From: Lepturacanthus savala
Lineage: Eukaryota; Chordata; Actinopteri; Scombriformes; Trichiuridae
Assembly (NCBI GenBank): GCA_030544235.1
Contig: CM060470.1
Span: forward strand, 16,144,356 to 16,208,355
DNA length: 64,000 nt
Reading direction: 5' to 3'
Part shown: piece by piece, positions 59,196 to 64,000 of the stretch
Position numbering within the stretch: the stretch's first letter is position 1
Layout: each line of letters opens with the position of its first letter
Notes under the pieces: model-generated
Database searches by the model: none
Told to the model about the DNA's origin: nothing
The model's input: the letters and a program-made list of their open reading frames with translations, nothing else
Program-made: the position numbers and the translations under genes

Positions 59196-61997
59196 ACTGA
59201 TCTACAACAGAGAGTTTAAGAAAAGAAATAAAAACAGCAAAAACAACCACAGACGGCCAAGTAAACATTTATGGTATCAAGATAGTTCTGTTTGTCCTTC
59301 TCTGTTTCTGAAACGTCAGCTAAAGGAATAAAGTCAGCGTTGCATAACTGTGAAGGTGCTCCTGGCCTCCTTGCAAGTGTGTTTGCTGCCTACAATTATA
59401 AATATAGTCTTTGGTGTGGGTGTGAGTACATTTGGCAGTAACCATCCAGACAGATAGCGTAGGAGTCTCTGTCCCGGTTCTACCAGAAGTGCGCGTCGCC
59501 GTAAAATGTTTTATAGTCATTCGCGATGACTCCTGAAGACCCCCTTGACTTCTCATCTAGCACCACCAGCAGTCTGACATTTTTAATATAGAGTTGATTG
59601 CCTATCGGATTGATTGTCATGAAACTCAGTACCGGTGTTTACGCTCCTCAAAGGATAAATTTGCAATAACTGGAGTGACCCCGCCGAAGTTTAACGAGTG
59701 ACATTATCTGGACATCGTATGCATGTGTCTATTACTTTGGTTTTTATGAGCAGATATGATTCTCCCGTCTGCTCAGCTGTAGTTTGTGCTAATTAACAAA
59801 ATGTCAGCACGCTAGCACTCTAAACTAAGACGGTGAACTTCAGCCCGTTCGCACTGTCACTGTGAGCATGATAAAATGCTGACATTTAGCTCAAAGCACC
59901 GCTGTATCTAAATAGGGCCTCATAGACGGGGCTGGCAGCGGCTGGAGAGTCTTGTTGATCTAGGGAGGACCAGTTGACCCGAGTCGGTTTGATAAGAGCG
60001 TGTGCTGCATACAAAGAGGAGCTTTTTTTTCTTTTTTCTTTCCTGTGGAGCAGCCAGTATAAAATGAGCCTATATACTGTCGTAAACAGAAAAATACAGA
60101 GGTTGATAATGCGCGCGTGCGTGCATACACATGCACGTTAAAACACGCAGCCTTGCAGATTAACACACGTCCACCTAGTCAGCAATAACTATCACACAAC
60201 CGTGTGCACATTCAATTATTGCTTTTGAAAATAGGCTTTAGAAAATAGGGGGGGGGGGCATACACAAAACTGCCCTCTTCTCTCGTAAGATCAATTTGTT
60301 TGAATTGAAAATAAGATAAGGAAGCGACGTCTCCTTTTCTTGGAAAGAATTGCATTGGCTTTGCTCTGCGTATATCCGCTGGGTAAATAATTGCACCGGG
60401 CTCCCAAGAGAGGTCACCACAAGTTACTGCCCCCAGAGTCATTATTGTATATCACCCCGTCCAATATTTCAGAGCTGACTCATTACCTTGATATGAAAAA
60501 TATGCTTGTTTTTTTTTTCCTCGTGTATTTAGAGGGAAACTGTGACCACATTACAATGGCCGGTAGCCTAGTAACATGACCGTAACCTGATTTAGACGAT
60601 TCCCAGATTAAGATTATGGCATGCTTAATTATCTTAACCTGAATGAGCTCATAGTTTGCATATGCATCAATCAAATTAAGACATGAGGACTATTCCAGTT
60701 TTACTTGCATTATTGTAGACATTTAAACATCTTAATCACACTATGATGATCTGTCGGAATACATGGGCAACGTTTTGCAACACGACACAACCTTCCAGAT
60801 TCCAGCTTGTTAACAAACTGCTGCCACACACATGCACAAAAACCAGTTGGTAAAAATGTTTAACTTAAAAATGAATCTGGTCAGTTTCGTTATGTCTTAT
60901 CCATGTCAACAACAGTCAATCAACGGTAAGTGGTGAATTTCCATGAAAAAACTATTTTTTTTTGCTTTGGGTTAATACTGTAAAATGTGTAAAATAAGTG
61001 GAAAAATATCTAAAATTACTGTGTTTTTGCCATATAAAAAGATTGAGAGTCATGAATCAGACTATGCTCTGTAGCACATGAACAGAAATATGGATGGAAT
61101 ATTATCTAACCAGGTGATTATTGTCTTATTTAGAATAATGTCAATAGTTGGATTATAACTGTCCATGGCCAGTGATATTGAATCTAGTTTACTTAGGGAA
61201 GCTGTTCTCAGGATTCACTTAGACTGATGCTGGGTATTAGGGGCTGGGAGCTCGGGGTTCAGGGATGGGGGTTTGGGGGTTTGGCAGCTCTGGATAAAAG
61301 TAGACTCATGCGGTTTGGGGTCAGGGGCGAGATGAAATGAAAGCTTTAGGCTGTAGGGCTTTGAGCTTTTAACCAGATGTTGAGCGACCCACTGCTACTA
61401 ATCTGATGGCAGGAGCTGAAAGTGACCACCTCTGTTCCCTTCATCCCTCCCTTACTTGCTTCCCTCTTTTCCTCACCACAGGCTTTTTTCATTTCGTTCA
61501 CTCCGGTGACTTCATTGTTCAACGTCCTCATACACACTTTTAACACTTTGTCCTCTGCTCTTTCCTTTCCAAGAAACCCTCATCACTTAGCGTAGGAAAA
61601 GTGACAGAAGTTAATTATCAGTATTCAGTGGTGTATGAAATTCCTTGAAAGCCACACTTGAGCATTAAATCAGTCTCATCATTAACAAGTATATTTCTTC
61701 TCATGTAGCCATCGGCATCTGATGGCTGGCGTGAGCAAAGCTTAACCTTGGCACGCGGCAGCTTTAAAACATGTGTACCATCATGTCATAAACCACAGAT
61801 TATTGAAATCGCAGCAACTCTGCTTGTTTGCAGTGTTTCCACCAAATTTCTTCAGATTTTTAAATTTTTTATTCTGTAGTAACAAAGATGCTCATGGGAA
61901 AGGTGTCAGAGTAATACATTAATGCATTTAATACATTTTCATAGCAATTAAAAAACCTAAGTACAGATACGTTCCAAAGTAATCAAGTATTGTAATG

Positions 61998-62021
61998 TAT
62001 ATATATATATATATATATATA
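61998..62021. repeat. (AT)n microsatellite, short
   Basis: About 12 AT units in the epha6 upstream intron. Confidence 0.9.
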
Positions 62022-63739
62022 ATTATGGGATGGGTTGCAACTTAAATGCAACATTTCCCCCGTTGGACAAATAGTAGTATATAGTATAATTACTTTATTA
62101 TTAGTATATGATTACTATTATTACTTCATTACATTACAACACTGTCATATCTATGCTGATGAGTGGTTGTTAAAAAAAATGCACTTTCGTATTAATCAGG
62201 TTGAGTTTTTACTGTGTTTTCCAAAACCTAGAAATCTGCACATTTCCAGATCTCATATTAGACATACTAAGGAAAAAATAAAAACATTCAAATGATCTCA
62301 ACCAGCATTGTAATTTTATTCTATGTCATAATATTCCAAAATATGGACAGTATGCATCGTTTCCGTCCACTGGTGACGGCACCAACCACCAACACTTAAG
62401 GGGTTAGGTGCACCGTGTGGAAACTATACAGTCACTTTTATGTTTAATACATTTTAATGCCTGGCTTCTCCTTAATACACATCACCTTAATAACCATTTA
62501 AAATCGGGCAGGTTGTCTGAAATGTTATCGGAAATAGAACAACATAATATCATGCGTGAGTGAAAACAGTTAATGATATTAACATAATCAGCGGGCTCAA
62601 AGGGCATGATGGTGTGTGTATGTTGGGTTGTATGTGTGTGTGAAAAAACAACTCCTCCCTCATTGAGCAGCACAATGTGAATGCTGCTGACATCTTATTA
62701 GGAGTTATTATTACATACAACCTCTCAGATGACAATTCCACTCAGAGTGTGTTCATATCCTCTGCTTAGTTTGCCCTCAGCGGCAGAAAAAGAAAATCAT
62801 CTCAGGGGGATTTTTATCTGATCTAACTCTTTCCAATGAATCATGGCGCTGAAGCTGCAGCGTTGCAGCGTCTCCTACGCTGCTTTTTTCCAGCTGGGCG
62901 TAGCGGCGGAGGCAGGTCGGTGCAGATCGTGGCGAGAGTCAAGCAGCGGAGGCATCAAACTAAGACACAGTAAGACGGTCGGCATCTGCTGGTAGAGTAT
63001 TGGCCTCACATAGGGAACAATAAACATGGCGTAAATGCAGTCTTCCCACTGACTCAGATTCAAATCAGCCTCCCACTGCAAAAGCCCTTGCCGAATGCAC
63101 ACTTACATGAATCATGCAAACAAACGGGGGGAACGCGTTTCCACGGGAAGAGCGCGCAGATGATACAAGCTCACACATGGAGAGCTGACATGTTAAAAAA
63201 AAAATAATAGCCGGCAGAAACGTGACAGCTCTGTCGCACGTCAAGGCTAAACCTCAGCATCAAACGACTTCCAGAGATTCCTTCACAGATAAATCCTACA
63301 AAAGACCCAGTAGCTCTAATGGAGCCTAACAAAATATGGACAATTAGGTTTCAACCACAGCCATTTATTTTGTCAGAGAGATACTGAAAATAGATAGTAC
63401 AATGCTTTCTTTTTGTCACCTGTCTGTGCTATCAGAGTTAGATTCAAGTTTAATCCTTCTCCAAATAATTAACATCTCTTTTAGCAATGCAGAATAAATT
63501 ACCTTTATATACCTTAATGTAACATTTTTGTGTGAACTAAAGCTGCGTTAGCTTGAAACCATTGAAGTTGTGTGTTAAAAGCTCTACAAGATAATGAAAT
63601 CATATTATTGATCTGTTACTTTTACTGTAACCAATTAGAAGTCCAACCTAAGAGTTGTCCTTGATATGTTTACAACATATCTACGACTGCAATTCAGGTA
63701 ATGAAGCACCGAAGACACAATGCAAATACAAAATCAGAG

Positions 63740-64000
63740 AAGCACATCCCTTTAAAGGAGCAATAAACGTCTATAAAGGTGCATTGACATTGAGCTTTTT
63801 AATGAACAGTACAGTGTTGGGTTTTCATCAGCAATAACTTAACATGACTCTGATATATGTTTCACATGATACGGTTTCAGGAAACCGACCAATCAGAAGA
63901 GAGGAAGCGGGTTTTAAAGAGACAGAAGTTAAAGCAGCCTGGCAGTGGCTGACCCGAGAGTCTGCACAAGAATGGTGATTCATGCAAATCTGTTCTAGTG
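63740..64000. repeat. possible teleost short element at the right edge
   Basis: CCTTTAAAGGAGCAATAAAC, GACCAATCAGAAGAGAGGAA, GTTTTAAAGAGACAGAAG and TAAAGCAGCCTGGCAG resemble blocks of a common teleost repeat. A possible relative in reverse orientation lies at 23560-23690. Boundaries and class unknown. Confidence 0.35.

Larger units (their letters stand above)
58266..64000 (-). other. epha6 upstream intron (partial, at least 5.7 kb)
   Basis: No further Eph exon (first FN3, Cys-rich or ligand-binding) can be read here on the minus strand, so the intron runs past the window end. It holds the LINE relic 58490-59195, a G-run at 60248-60258, a homeobox-like A+T cluster at 60575-60690, (AT)n at 61998-62021, and a repeat-like tail from about 63740. 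Confidence 0.7.

Noticed and set aside
59320..59556. 78-codon minus-strand frame upstream of the first epha6 exon
   Set aside because: No Eph Cys-rich or FN3 motifs and no good splice sites.
62875..63102. 75-codon minus-strand frame
   Set aside because: No similarity to any Eph domain and no flanking splice signals.
1..64000. CRISPR arrays, rRNA, tRNA, operons, prophage
   Set aside because: None seen; the tandem repeats are eukaryotic microsatellites and the genes are spliced.

Overview
This is a 64 kb piece of a vertebrate nuclear genome, almost certainly from a ray-finned (teleost) fish. The coding sequence is split into short exons with GT/AG junctions. Introns are A+T-rich and full of long (AT)n and (CA)n microsatellites. 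The interspersed repeats match types common in teleosts: the 3' tail of an RTE-like LINE, several short inverted-repeat elements, and a decayed LINE ORF2. Nothing is bacterial or viral.

Four protein-coding genes can be read exon by exon. (1) 1-663, minus strand: a claudin-14-like tight-junction protein, cut by the left window edge. (2) 4781-11584, plus strand: fbxo47, a germline F-box protein, complete in 10 certain exons plus one predicted 15-base first coding exon. (3) 13157-18049, minus strand: arl6 (BBS3), a ciliary Arf-like GTPase, complete in 7 coding exons. (4) 22535-58265, minus strand: the 3' half of epha6, an Eph receptor tyrosine kinase. Its 12 last coding exons run from the second fibronectin III domain through the transmembrane segment, kinase and SAM domain to the C-terminus. 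The N-terminal exons lie beyond the right edge. fbxo47 and arl6 converge; arl6 and epha6 are in tandem on the minus strand. EPHA6 and ARL6 are also neighbours in mammals, so this pair is conserved synteny, whereas FBXO47 lies on another chromosome in human.

Between arl6 and epha6 lies a CpG-rich block (about 20930-21330), a good candidate for the arl6 promoter. It carries a perfect 14-bp palindrome with a Grainyhead-type core. The epha6 introns hold most of the repeats: inverted-repeat elements, a foldback element, a LINE relic, a partial tandem duplication, a dense array of GATATC motifs, and some CpG-rich unique blocks that could be regulatory.

The genes do not form a pathway. They belong to epithelial junctions, meiotic germ cells, cilia and neural guidance. 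No previously unknown biological system was found. The most useful points are the predicted first exon of fbxo47, the two possible arl6 C-termini, the intron in a claudin of a usually intronless type, and the GATATC array.
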